Assembly: GCF_000058485.1 (NCBI RefSeq)
Contig: NC_008278.1
Location: forward strand, 1,358,962-1,422,961
DNA length: 64,000 nt
Source of the DNA: Frankia alni ACN14a
GTDB taxonomy: Bacteria > Actinomycetota > Actinomycetes > Frankiales > Frankiaceae
Direction of reading: 5' to 3'
The position numbers and the translations under genes are program-made. The notes below the pieces were generated by a model that was not told the origin of the DNA, did not search any database, and saw nothing but the letters and a program-made list of their open reading frames with translations. Positions within the stretch are counted from its first letter, which is position 1; each line of letters starts with the position of its first letter. Of this stretch, positions 35,702 through 44,161 are shown in pieces.

Positions 35702-36619
35702 CTAACCCGGGCCGCTGGCCCGCGCGCGGCCGTCCGCCACCGAGAGATGGTCGGCGACCAGGTCCGCCACCGCCGCGGTGGCCTCGCGGTGGGGGAAGTG
35801 GCCCACGCCGTCGAGGACGACCCGGCGGTACCCGCCGGTGAAGTATGCCGCCTGGCCCGCGGACGCGGCCGGTGAGTCGCAGCGGTCGTCGCCGCCCTGG
35901 ATCATCAGGGTGGGCACCCCGAGCCGCTCGACCTCGGCGAGGCGACGGCGCAGGTCGTCGTAGCGCGGGTCGCGCGGCTCGTTCGCATGGAACCGTGCCC
36001 GGTAGGCGTTCAGGGTGATCGCCGCCCAGTCCGGACGGGTGAACGCCGGCGCGGTGGCGGCGAACTCGTCGTCGTCGAACCAGCCGGGCGGGCTCCAGGT
36101 GTCCCACTGGATGCGGGCGAAGCCGACGGGATCCTCGCGGACCGCCCGCGCCCCGGCATCGACGAACATCAGCCACTGGTACCAGAACGCCCTGGCCTGC
36201 TCGAAGCCCGGCATGGTGAAGCTCCCCCGCGGCTGGTAGGCCAGGGCGAGCGCGGCGATGGCCGTGAGACGGCGCGGCGCCAGGGCGGCGAGGGTGTAGG
36301 CGGCGCGGGCGCCCCAGTCGTGGCCGACCACGGCAATCCGCCCCAACCCGAGGGCGTCGGCGAGGTCGAGCGCGTCCTGGGCCAGCGCGACGGCCTGACC
36401 GTCGCGCGGCGTGCCGGCGTCGCGGAACCTGGTCGCGCCGCTGCCTCGCAGGTCCGGGACGATCGTGCGCCAACCCCGTTCGTTCAGCCCGGCCTGCACC
36501 CCGTGCCAGCCACGGGCGGCGTCCGGCCAGCCGTGCAGCAGAACGACCGGCGGCCCATCGGCGGGCCCCGTCACCTCGACAGAGATGTCGAGCACCTCGG
36601 TGCGGACGGTGGTGGGCAT
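35702..36619 (-). CDS. Alpha/beta hydrolase, epoxide hydrolase-like
   Basis: A 305-residue alpha/beta-hydrolase-fold enzyme. The oxyanion region is 'VVLLHGWPDAARGWHG', the nucleophile elbow 'VVGHDWGARAAY' has Asp as nucleophile, an acidic residue lies in 'MIQGGDDRCDS', and the catalytic His is in 'VGHFPHREA'. Asp rather than Ser, together with 'HGWPD', points to the epoxide hydrolase/haloalkane dehalogenase branch; a Trp-rich cap lies at about 150-200. The substrate is unknown. It ends 1 bp from the convergent PPOX gene. Confidence 0.85.
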   Translation of the reverse strand: MPTTVRTEVLDISVEVTGPADGPPVVLLHGWPDAARGWHGVQAGLNERGWRTIVPDLRGSGATRFRDAGTPRDGQAVALAQDALDLADALGLGRIAVVGHDWGARAAYTLAALAPRRLTAIAALALAYQPRGSFTMPGFEQARAFWYQWLMFVDAGARAVREDPVGFARIQWDTWSPPGWFDDDEFAATAPAFTRPDWAAITLNAYRARFHANEPRDPRYDDLRRRLAEVERLGVPTLMIQGGDDRCDSPAASAGQAAYFTGGYRRVVLDGVGHFPHREATAAVADLVADHLSVADGRARASGPG

Positions 36620-36687
36620 CGCCGATCTCCCTGCCTTCCTGGGATCCGTGCGTTCCTGGGAGCCGCGCCTTTCCCGGATCCGTGTTC

Positions 36688-37068
36688 CTAGAACCCGTGA
36701 TGGACGGCCTCGACGTTGTGGCCGTCGGGATCGCGCAGGAAGACGCCGTAGTAGGTGGGGTGGTATTCGGGCCAGACGCGTGGCGCGTGCAGCACCTCGA
36801 CGCCGTCGCGCACTGCGGCCTCGTGCACCGCGTCGACGGCGGCCCGGTCCGGGGCCCGAAAGGCCACGTGTAGCTCCCGGGTCTCGGCGCCGGCCGCGGG
36901 GCTGAGCCAGAACGACGCCTTCCCGTCCGGCCCGGACAGGCCGACCACCACGGAATCGCCGGCTGGGAAGCGTTTCGCCTCGCGGATGCCGATGGCCGCG
37001 AAGGTACGCAGGTAAAAGGCGAGCGATGCCTCGACGTCGGCCGCCTGGACACCTATGTGATCAAGCAT
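36688..37068 (-). CDS. VOC (glyoxalase/bleomycin-resistance/dioxygenase) family protein
   Basis: A 126-residue protein with one pair of beta-alpha-beta-beta-beta modules. It starts 'MLDHIGVQAADVEASLAFY' with a metal-type His, has another His in 'ELHVAFRAPDRAAVD', and ends 'FLRDPDGHNVEAVHHG' with a candidate Glu ligand. The family covers lyases, dioxygenases and binding proteins, so no specific reaction can be given. It lies 68 bp upstream of the hydrolase on the same strand, so the two could be co-transcribed. Confidence 0.82.
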   Translation of the reverse strand: MLDHIGVQAADVEASLAFYLRTFAAIGIREAKRFPAGDSVVVGLSGPDGKASFWLSPAAGAETRELHVAFRAPDRAAVDAVHEAAVRDGVEVLHAPRVWPEYHPTYYGVFLRDPDGHNVEAVHHGF

Positions 37069-37252
37069 GGCCGCATGCTAGCGCCACCCTCCGACAGTCC
37101 GGTCACGATCGGACGCTGCGACCACCTTCCTGTCCGGGTGACGCGTCTCACACTCGATGCCACCGGGAAGGGGCGTCGGCGGGCTTGAGGTTCGGACTGG
37201 GTAGTCCGCGACCGCGCTCGGCGGGGGCGTGACGGTGACGAGAGGGAGTCCG

Positions 37253-38383
37253 ATGACCACCGCCTTCGACCCGATCGACCTGGCCGGCCTGCACCTGGCG
37301 AACCGCATCGCGATGGCGCCGATGACCCGCAACCGGGCCTTCGGCCCCGGCGCCACCCCGACGCCGTCGATGGCGACCTACTACGCCCAGCGGGCCGGCG
37401 CCGGCCTGATCATCACCGAGGGCGTCCAGCCCTCCGCCGTCGGCCAGGGCTACCCGAACACCCCTGGCCTGCACAGCGCCGAGCAGGTTCAGGCCTGGCG
37501 GGCGGTCACCGCCGCCGTGCACGACGCCGGCGGAGTGATCTTCGCCCAGCTCATGCACGCCGGGCGGATCAGCCACCCGAGCCTGCTGCCCGCGGGCGCG
37601 ATCCCACTCGCCCCGTCCGCGGTCCGTCCCGCCGGCCAGACGTTCAGCGCCACGGGCATGGCGGACTTCGAGACCCCGGCCGAACTGACCGAGGTGCAGA
37701 TTTCCGAGATCATCGCGGAGTTCGCCGAGGCGGCCAGCAACGCCGTCGCCGCCGGCTTCGACGGCGTCGAGGTGCACGGCGCGAACGGTTACCTCATCAA
37801 CCAGTTCCTGGCCACGAACGCCAACCGCCGCACCGATGGCTGGGGCGGCTCGGTCGCCGGCCGGATCCGGTTCGCCGTCGAGGTCACCCGGGCCGTGGTC
37901 GAGGCGATCGGCGCGAACCGGGTGGGGCTGCGGATCTCGCCCGGTGGCAGCTTCAACGACATCGTCGTCGACGACGTGCCCGCCACGTACACCGCGCTGG
38001 TGGACGCGGTGCGCCCGCTCGGACTGGCCTACCTGCACATCGCCGAGAACGCCGAGCGGTCGCTGACCGTGGAGCTGCGCCGCCGCTTCGGCGGCACGCT
38101 GATCCTCAACCCGGCCACGGGTGACCAGCCGACCGGGCTCGCGGACCTTCCCCTTGTCGAGGACGGCACCACCGACCTGCTCAGCTTCGGGGCCGCCTTC
38201 CTCGCCAACCCGGACCTGCCGGCCCGGCTCGCGGCCGGCGGACCGTTCAACCCGGGCGACCGAGCGACCCTCTACGGCGGCGACGACCGTGGCTACCTGG
38301 ACTACCCGACGCTTCTCCCGGTGGCGACCGGGGCTCCCGCCGTGCCCGCCCAGCAGCCAACCGCCGCAGCCCTGCCCGCCTGA
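37253..38383 (+). CDS. Old Yellow Enzyme family ene-reductase
   Basis: A 376-residue FMN-dependent NAD(P)H:alkene reductase. ATG 37253 has GGGAG upstream; an in-frame GTG at 37229 is an alternative. The start is 'DLAGLHLANRIAMAPMTRN'. The TIM-barrel signatures are 'EGVQPSAVGQGYPNTPGL', 'FDGVEVHGANGYLINQFL' (substrate-binding His-Gly-Ala-Asn) and 'RTDGWGGSVAGRIRF' (FMN region). It reduces activated C=C bonds of enals or enones. Two other redox proteins (PPOX and Ddn-like) lie close by. Confidence 0.92.
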   Translation: MTTAFDPIDLAGLHLANRIAMAPMTRNRAFGPGATPTPSMATYYAQRAGAGLIITEGVQPSAVGQGYPNTPGLHSAEQVQAWRAVTAAVHDAGGVIFAQLMHAGRISHPSLLPAGAIPLAPSAVRPAGQTFSATGMADFETPAELTEVQISEIIAEFAEAASNAVAAGFDGVEVHGANGYLINQFLATNANRRTDGWGGSVAGRIRFAVEVTRAVVEAIGANRVGLRISPGGSFNDIVVDDVPATYTALVDAVRPLGLAYLHIAENAERSLTVELRRRFGGTLILNPATGDQPTGLADLPLVEDGTTDLLSFGAAFLANPDLPARLAAGGPFNPGDRATLYGGDDRGYLDYPTLLPVATGAPAVPAQQPTAAALPA

Positions 38384-38456
38384 GCCATGGCGAAGGTCGT
38401 GAACTCGTATACCGTCCGGACCCGACCAGATGGTTCGACGAGGGGAGTGCCCACCC

Positions 38457-38879
38457 ATGGCAGACACGGACGACTTCAACGCCCGGATCATCGCTGACTT
38501 CCGGGCCACCGGGGGGCACCCCGATGGTCAGTTCGCGGGAACTCCGATCCTGCTGCTGCACACCACCGGGGCCCGCACCGGCGCCCCGCGGATCAACCCG
38601 CTGGTGTACGCCGAGGACGGCGACCGCTACCTGGTGTTCGCCTCCAACGGCGGGGCGCCCAGGGATCCGGCCTGGTACCACAACCTGAAGGCGCACCCCG
38701 GGGTCAAGATCGAGATCGACACTCGGGTCCTGGACGTGCATGTCGACGAGGTCACCGGGGCCGAGCGGGACGCCGTCTACGCCCGGCATGCCGCGAACTA
38801 CCCGGCTTTTGCCGAGTATGAGGCGAAGGCCGGCCGGAAGATCCCCGTCGTCGCGCTGACCCCCGTCCCCGCGAGCTGA
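38457..38879 (+). CDS. Deazaflavin (F420)-dependent nitroreductase family protein
   Basis: A 140-residue protein of the Ddn-like split-barrel family. Features: 'LLLHTTGARTGAPRINPL' (family core), 'VFASNGGAPRDPAWYHNL' (cofactor and substrate Tyr/Trp region), and 'DEVTGAERDAVYARHAANY'. Family members use reduced F420 to reduce quinones or nitroaromatic compounds. ATG 38457 has GGGGAG upstream and follows the ene-reductase by 73 bp on the same strand. Confidence 0.9.
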   Translation: MADTDDFNARIIADFRATGGHPDGQFAGTPILLLHTTGARTGAPRINPLVYAEDGDRYLVFASNGGAPRDPAWYHNLKAHPGVKIEIDTRVLDVHVDEVTGAERDAVYARHAANYPAFAEYEAKAGRKIPVVALTPVPAS

Positions 38880-38976
38880 CGGTTGCGCCGCGACGATCGC
38901 GGCGGAGCCCACCTGTCGCGGCGGTGTGTCGGTGCCGCCAGCCCCGGCGGGCGACCGGGCGGAGGATGATGGGCCG

Positions 38977-39453
38977 GTGCGCATCCGCATCGAGGGCGTC
39001 GACCTGCCGGGATCGCGATGCGCTCCGGCCGGCGACGCGCATCGCCACGTCAACGTCCACGTCGGGGTGCAGGCCCGCGGCCGGCAGGACGACCTGCTGG
39101 GCCTGCACCGCGGCGATGCCCCCCGAGCGGACTGGACGATCGACTGCACCGTGACGCAAGGGCCCGCCGGTCTCGACCTGCGTGGCCGCCACATCCAGGG
39201 TCGACCCGGCGCGCGTTTCCTCTACCTGTCCTGGGGCGACGTCGACGACGCCGGCACCTTCGCCATGTTCCGGCGGGCGAAGCTGATGCTCGACGCCGTC
39301 GACCCGGACGTCCTCGCCGCGGCGGTCGGCACCGGGGAGCTGGTCGGCCGGCTCGGCCTGACCGACGCCCGCGGCCAGCCGCGGTGCGCGGCGGTCCGGC
39401 CGCCGGCGATCACCTGGTCGGCGGTCAGAGCCGACCGAGGGACTTCAGGGTGA
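38977..39453 (+). CDS. DUF5990 family protein
   Basis: A 158-residue protein of an actinobacterial family of unknown function. The start GTG 38977 has GGAGG about 11 bases upstream and gives 'VRIRIEGVDLPG'. Other visible stretches are 'VNVHVGVQARGRQDDLL', 'GRPGARFLYLSWGDVDDAG' and 'MFRRAKLMLDAV'. No catalytic motif or membrane segment is seen. Its last 29 bases overlap the convergent DUF58 gene. Confidence 0.72.
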   Translation: MRIRIEGVDLPGSRCAPAGDAHRHVNVHVGVQARGRQDDLLGLHRGDAPRADWTIDCTVTQGPAGLDLRGRHIQGRPGARFLYLSWGDVDDAGTFAMFRRAKLMLDAVDPDVLAAAVGTGELVGRLGLTDARGQPRCAAVRPPAITWSAVRADRGTSG

Positions 39454-40720
39454 GGTAGGCGTCGGTGACGGCCGCGGCATAGCCGGCCGGCGGCGCGTCG
39501 ACGACCTCGACGCCGCGGCGGCGCAGCGTCTCGGTGAGCTCGCGGCGGCGCATCAGGGTCTGTTCGGCCGCCGCGGCGGCGTACACGGCGCGGACGTCGC
39601 CGCGGCCGGCGGCGAGCTCGTCGACGCGGGGGTCACGCAGCGCCGCGACCACGACGGTGTGCCGCGCGGTCAACGTCCCCAGCGCGGGCAGCAGCCCCTC
39701 CTCGATCACGGCCGGCGCCAGCTCGGTGAACAGCACGACCAGGGATCGGCGCGAGGTCTCCCGCAGCACCGTCGAGACGATCCCGGCGTGGTCCGCCTCG
39801 ACGATGGCCGGTTCCAGCCGGGCCATGGCGTCGGTCACCCGGGCCAGGAACGCGTGGTCGTGCGAACCGGGCAGCGTCACGCGAGGCACGCTGTCGTGCG
39901 CGACGAGACCGACCCGGTCGCCGGCGCGCAGTGCGACCGCGGTGAGCAGCAGCGCGGCGTCGAGCGCATGGTCCAGCCGGGGGACGTCGCCGACGCGTCC
40001 GGCGGAGGTCCGCCCGGTGTCGAGCACGCAGACCACTCGCCGGTCCCGCTCCGGCCGGAAGGTGCGGACGACCACCGCTCCGCGTCGGGCGGTGCCCCTC
40101 CAGTCGATCAGGCGGACGTCGTCGCCGATCACGTAGTCGCGCAGGCTGTCGAACTCCGAGCCGGCGCCGGCCCCGCGGATCGCGACCTCGCCCTCGACCT
40201 CCCGCAGCCGGGCCAGCGCCGCGGGCAGGTGCCGGCGCGACGTGAACGGCGGCAGCACGCGGACCCGCCACGGGCTGCGGTGGCGGCCCTGCCGGCCGGC
40301 GAGGCCGAGCGGGCCGAGGGAACGCACCGTGATGCGGAACGGCTCCCGGTCGCCGCGCCGCGTCGGGTACAGCGTCGTCTCCAGGAAGCGCCGTTCCCCG
40401 GCGGGGACGACCACCTGATGCTCTCGCGGCCGGGCGCCCGCGGACGGCGGCCAGGCGTCGCGGACCCGGGCCCGCACGGGCCGGTCACCGTCGTTGGCGA
40501 TCCCGAGCACGAGGGGGACGGGCTGGCCCAGCCGGGCGGACGTCGGCCCCGACCGGGTGAACGCCAGCGTGCGGACCCCGCCGGCCAGCGTCAGGTCGAC
40601 CCCGAGGAGGGCCACGATCACCAGGTCGACGACCAGCATCGTCAGGCCGGGCGCGGGAGACAGCAGGACGACCAGCACCCCGAACAGGGCCAGCGCGACG
40701 GCACGCCCGGTGATCGCCAC
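39425..40720 (-). CDS. DUF58 domain protein (MoxR-associated)
   Basis: A 431-residue membrane-anchored protein. Two hydrophobic segments lie at the N terminus ('AVALALFGVLVVLLS' and 'LVVDLVIVALLGVDL'), then a beta-rich region, then DUF58 with its signature 'EFDSLRDYVIGDDVRLIDW' and a vWA-like C-terminal part ('VVCVLDTGRTSAG'). GTG 40720 was chosen because it follows the MoxR stop by 5 bases and has GGTAGG upstream; the open frame beyond it is inside moxR. MoxR-DUF58 pairs are thought to act as chaperone systems for protein or complex maturation. It is last in a five-gene minus-strand operon. Confidence 0.88.
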   Translation of the reverse strand: MAITGRAVALALFGVLVVLLSPAPGLTMLVVDLVIVALLGVDLTLAGGVRTLAFTRSGPTSARLGQPVPLVLGIANDGDRPVRARVRDAWPPSAGARPREHQVVVPAGERRFLETTLYPTRRGDREPFRITVRSLGPLGLAGRQGRHRSPWRVRVLPPFTSRRHLPAALARLREVEGEVAIRGAGAGSEFDSLRDYVIGDDVRLIDWRGTARRGAVVVRTFRPERDRRVVCVLDTGRTSAGRVGDVPRLDHALDAALLLTAVALRAGDRVGLVAHDSVPRVTLPGSHDHAFLARVTDAMARLEPAIVEADHAGIVSTVLRETSRRSLVVLFTELAPAVIEEGLLPALGTLTARHTVVVAALRDPRVDELAAGRGDVRAVYAAAAAEQTLMRRRELTETLRRRGVEVVDAPPAGYAAAVTDAYLTLKSLGRL

Positions 40721-40725
40721 CGGAC

Positions 40726-41946
40726 CTACCGGGGAACCGGGACGGTGGCCAGCACCTGTTCCAACACCACGTCCGCGGTGACGCCGTCGAGCTCGGCCTC
40801 GGGCCGCAGGCTGATCCGGTGACGCAGCGTGGCCCGTGCCAGGGCCTTGACGTCGTCGGGGGTCGCGTAGCCGCGTCCCGACAGCCACGCCCAGGCCCGG
40901 GTGGTAGCCAGCAGCGCGGTCGCCCCGCGCGGCGACACCCCGAGCTGCACGCTCGGCGCCACCCGGGTCGCCCGCGCCAGGTCGACGATGTATGCCAGCA
41001 CCTCCGGGTGCACCGCGACGGCGAGCACCGCCGCGCGCGCCGCGGCCAGGTCCGCCGGGCCCGCGACCGGCCGCACGCCGGCCGCGGCCAGGTCCGTCGG
41101 GTCGAAGCCGCCGGCGTGGTGGGCCAGCACCCGGATCTCGTCGTCGCGCGGCGGCAGCGGCAGTGTCACCTTCACCAGGAACCGGTCGAGCTGCGCCTCG
41201 GGCAGCGGGTAGGTGCCCTCGTGTTCGATGGGGTTCTGGGTCGCCAGTACGGCGAACGGGGTGGGTAGCGGACGGGGCGTCCCCTCCACGCTGACCTGCC
41301 GCTCCTCCATCACCTCCAGCAGGGCGGCCTGGGTCTTCGGCGGCGTCCGGTTGATCTCGTCGGCGAGCAGCAGGTTCGTGAAGACCGGACCCTCGCGGAA
41401 GGTGAACGCGGAGCTGCGGTTGTCGTAGACGAGCGAGCCGGTGACGTCACCCGGCATCAGATCCGGAGTGAACTGCAGCCGCTTGGTGTCCAGTGACAGT
41501 GCGGTCGCCAGGGTGCGTACGAGCAGGGTCTTCGCGACGCCCGGCACGCCTTCGAGCAGTGCGTGCCCGCGGCAGAGCAGGGCGACGACCAGCCCGCTGA
41601 CGGCGGCGTCCTGACCGATCACGGCCTTGGCAACCTCGCCGCGCAGCGCGATCAGCGCCCGACGGGCGGCGTCGGCGTCGGGTGGCGCGGGCCAACCGCC
41701 CGACTGGGCGGCCACCGGCTTCGGCGGGCCAGGCGGTGCGGACGGTGCTGGCGGTGCGGACGGTGCTGGCGGTGCGGATGGTGCAGGCCGTGCGGACGGT
41801 GCTGGCTGTGCGGATGGGGATGGCGGGGCAGTCGGGATCTGGTGGGTCGGTGCGGCGCCCGGCCGGCGGAGAGTCTCCTCGGCCGGCGCGTCATCCCGGG
41901 CCGGTCCCGCGGCCGTCGGCTCCGCGTCGATGTTCGGGGAGGTCAC
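40726..41946 (-). CDS. MoxR family AAA+ ATPase
   Basis: A 406-residue ATPase. The N-terminal 80 residues are disordered, with repeated Pro-Ala-Pro-Ser-Ala units encoded by 9/18-bp DNA repeats (41738-41815). The AAA+ core then has Walker A 'LLEGVPGVAKTLLVR', Walker B 'LLADEINRTPPKTQ', sensor 'FAVLATQNPIEHEGT' and an Arg-finger region 'PLPEAQLDRFLVKV'. GTG 41946 overlaps the DUF4350 stop by 4 bases. MoxR proteins act as chaperones for substrates bound by DUF58/vWA partners; the client here is unknown. Confidence 0.92.
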   Translation of the reverse strand: MTSPNIDAEPTAAGPARDDAPAEETLRRPGAAPTHQIPTAPPSPSAQPAPSARPAPSAPPAPSAPPAPSAPPGPPKPVAAQSGGWPAPPDADAARRALIALRGEVAKAVIGQDAAVSGLVVALLCRGHALLEGVPGVAKTLLVRTLATALSLDTKRLQFTPDLMPGDVTGSLVYDNRSSAFTFREGPVFTNLLLADEINRTPPKTQAALLEVMEERQVSVEGTPRPLPTPFAVLATQNPIEHEGTYPLPEAQLDRFLVKVTLPLPPRDDEIRVLAHHAGGFDPTDLAAAGVRPVAGPADLAAARAAVLAVAVHPEVLAYIVDLARATRVAPSVQLGVSPRGATALLATTRAWAWLSGRGYATPDDVKALARATLRHRISLRPEAELDGVTADVVLEQVLATVPVPR

Positions 41947-43403
41947 CGTCCACCTGCCTGTCGGTCGAGTTCGTCGAGCGCGCGGGCCAGTGCAACCAGC
42001 GCGGCGTCCCGCTCGCCGGGCCGCCCGGCGCCGCCGGTGCCGCGCCGGGCGCCGGGCCCGTCGACCGCCGCCGCCGGCCCCGTCGGCGCGGCGGCGTCCG
42101 GCGGGAGATGACGCGACTGGTAGCGGTCCCGGGCCCGCCCACGTGGGCTGGGCGCGCCGGTGGTCTGCGGCGGCATGCCCGAACCGTACAGGAGCGATCC
42201 GATTTCCGAGGGTGACCGCCCGGTGCGTTCGCTGACGGAGGCCACGAGGGCTACGGGATCGGGTCCGGCTGTCCTGCCCGGTCCGGCCAGTACGGGCAGC
42301 CCCGTGCGTTCCGCCAGCCGAACCCGGATGCCGGCCCGCAGGGCGTCGGCCGCCCGGTCACGGGCGTGGGCGGCGGCGTAGAGCCGGCCGCGACCCTCCA
42401 CGGTCTCCGCGGCCCGCACGATCACGGGCAGCGGCTCGGGCACCGGCGGTCCCAGCCGCCGCCCCCGCCACAGGGCCAGGAGCACCAGGACGACGAGGGC
42501 CTGCAGGCACGCCCACCGGACCCCGGCGGGCAGCAGGTCGGCGACGCCGCGGGTGCCGACCCCGCCGGCGGAGTCCGCGGCCGGGGTGATCCAGGACAGC
42601 GTGGGGTGCCGGGCGAGCAGGCCGAGCGCGAGCGCCGCGTTGCCCGCCCGGTCCAGCTCCCCGTTCGTGAGGAAGTCCGCGGAGCCGAGCAGCACCAGCC
42701 GCCCGGCCGCCGGCGCCGCCTCGGTCCGGCCGGGGTTGAGCACCGCGAGTTCGGCCGCGTCGGGCGGGTCGCCGTAGCAGAGCGTCGGACGCATGTCGCC
42801 GAGATCGGCGCCGTCCGCCGGGGTGAAGGCGCGGCCCGTGCCGATCGTGACGCGGCCCGCCACCGCCGCCTCGGGGAGCGCGCACCGCGGGCCGGACTCG
42901 CCGCTGTCCGGCTGCGGGTCGGCCGTGACGACGCCCACGTCGATGGCGTCGAGGACAGCGTCACCCGGCGCCACCAGGACGACGTCGGAGCCCCGCCAGA
43001 CGCGGCCGAGCAGGTCGGTGAGCGCGTCGTGGGTCAGCCGCCCGGGCCGGACGACGACGAGGGTGCCCGGACGGCTGACCGATACTGCGGGCACGGCGTC
43101 GGCGGCGGTCACCGCCACGCCGCGGGCGCGCAGGATCTGGGCCAGGGCACGGGTTCCGTCGGACTCGGGCGAGGCCACATCCAGCGCCTGCCGTCCGGTA
43201 GGGCGGGTGGCCAGGGCGGTGATCACGAGGAAGCCGAGCACGATGGCGCCGACGACGGCCGTCACCAGGGTCCCGCGGCGCACCACCGGCGGGCGGGGGC
43301 CGCTGCGCACAGCGCTCGACGAGGCGCCGCCCGAGCCGGTGCCGCCCGAGCCGGTGCCGCCCGGGCTCGTGTCGCCCGGCGTCAGGGTGCCGTTGGCCGT
43401 CAT
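41943..43403 (-). CDS. DUF4350 domain membrane protein
   Basis: A 486-residue protein. Gly/Ser-rich repeats (GGTGSGGTGSGG) occupy the first 30 residues; a membrane segment lies at about 45-65 ('LVTAVVGAIVLGFLVITAL'), then the DUF4350 region, exposed outside, with 'LAQILRARGVAVTAADAVP' and 'GTLVVVRPGRLTHDAL'. A second membrane segment near 310 is followed by 'LWRGRRLGPPVPEP'. The C-terminal 170 residues are cytoplasmic. It overlaps neighbours on both sides by 4 bases. The role is unknown, but it is a constant member of this MoxR operon. Confidence 0.87.
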   Translation of the reverse strand: MTANGTLTPGDTSPGGTGSGGTGSGGASSSAVRSGPRPPVVRRGTLVTAVVGAIVLGFLVITALATRPTGRQALDVASPESDGTRALAQILRARGVAVTAADAVPAVSVSRPGTLVVVRPGRLTHDALTDLLGRVWRGSDVVLVAPGDAVLDAIDVGVVTADPQPDSGESGPRCALPEAAVAGRVTIGTGRAFTPADGADLGDMRPTLCYGDPPDAAELAVLNPGRTEAAPAAGRLVLLGSADFLTNGELDRAGNAALALGLLARHPTLSWITPAADSAGGVGTRGVADLLPAGVRWACLQALVVLVLLALWRGRRLGPPVPEPLPVIVRAAETVEGRGRLYAAAHARDRAADALRAGIRVRLAERTGLPVLAGPGRTAGPDPVALVASVSERTGRSPSEIGSLLYGSGMPPQTTGAPSPRGRARDRYQSRHLPPDAAAPTGPAAAVDGPGARRGTGGAGRPGERDAALVALARALDELDRQAGGR

Positions 43404-44161
43404 GCCGGCACCGCGAGGCTGTCCGCCGCGCCGTCCCGTCCGCCCGCGCCGCGCCGCAGCCGCGACAGTGCGCTGTCCGCGTCGACGAGCACCTGGTAGC
43501 CGGCCGCGGTGGCCGGGCGGCCGCCGTACCAGATCTCGCTGAAGACCTCCACGGCGGCGGCGAGGGCAGCCCGCCCGTCCCCGGCCGGGCTCGCGCCGGC
43601 CAGATCATGGTCGGTGGCTGGCATGCCGGGGACGGTGGCGGCCGGCCCGGCCGGCCCGCGATCGGCGGCCGGGGTGATCCGGGCGACCTCGGCGACGAGC
43701 TCCCCGGCGGTGCGTCCGGGGCGTGGGTCGAGCACGCCCTTCTCCTCGAGCATCCGCACGATCGCCCGCAGCCGGGAGCGAACCGCCCGCGCGTAGTCCC
43801 CGCCGGTTGCGTATCGGTCGGCCTCGGCCCGCAGCTGCGCGGCGGTCAACGGGCTGGACAGGTCGTCCGCGGCCGCCTGCCGCGCCCGCGCGGTCCGCCG
43901 GACCGGGCCCAGCCACCACCGCAGCGCGACCGCTCCGACGACGAGCACCACCACGAACGCGAGGACCCCGAGGCCGCGGGAGCCACCGCCCGACCCGCTG
44001 TGCGGAAGGATCCAGTCGAAGAAGTCCGCGATCCGATCACCGATCCAGCTCAGCAGCCGGTTCCACCAGTGCGGCCGGCTGTTGCCGTAGATGCTGTCCG
44101 ACAGCTCGCGGTGTGCCTCCTCCCGGGCGCCGTCGCGGGTGACCGGGCCGCCCAGCGTCAT
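43400..44161 (-). CDS. DUF4129 domain membrane protein
   Basis: A 253-residue protein with ATG 44161 overlapping the preceding stop (ATGA). The N-terminal part is amphipathic ('WWNRLLSWIGDRIADFFDW'), a membrane helix lies at about 60-80 ('GVLAFVVVLVVGAVALRWW'), and the cytosolic DUF4129 part has 'DYARAVRSRLRAIVRMLEE' and 'RPGRTAGELVAEVA' near 110-160, with the family 'WYGGRPAT' motif close to the C terminus. DUF4129 is often tied to transglutaminase/MoxR loci. Confidence 0.87.
   Translation of the reverse strand: MTLGGPVTRDGAREEAHRELSDSIYGNSRPHWWNRLLSWIGDRIADFFDWILPHSGSGGGSRGLGVLAFVVVLVVGAVALRWWLGPVRRTARARQAAADDLSSPLTAAQLRAEADRYATGGDYARAVRSRLRAIVRMLEEKGVLDPRPGRTAGELVAEVARITPAADRGPAGPAATVPGMPATDHDLAGASPAGDGRAALAAAVEVFSEIWYGGRPATAAGYQVLVDADSALSRLRRGAGGRDGAADSLAVPA

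Noticed and set aside
41738-41815. Short regular repeats resembling a CRISPR array
   Set aside because: The units are 9-18 bp, contiguous, without spacers, and encode a Pro-Ala-rich tail of MoxR. The same applies to the repeats at 14887, 20233 and 58421.
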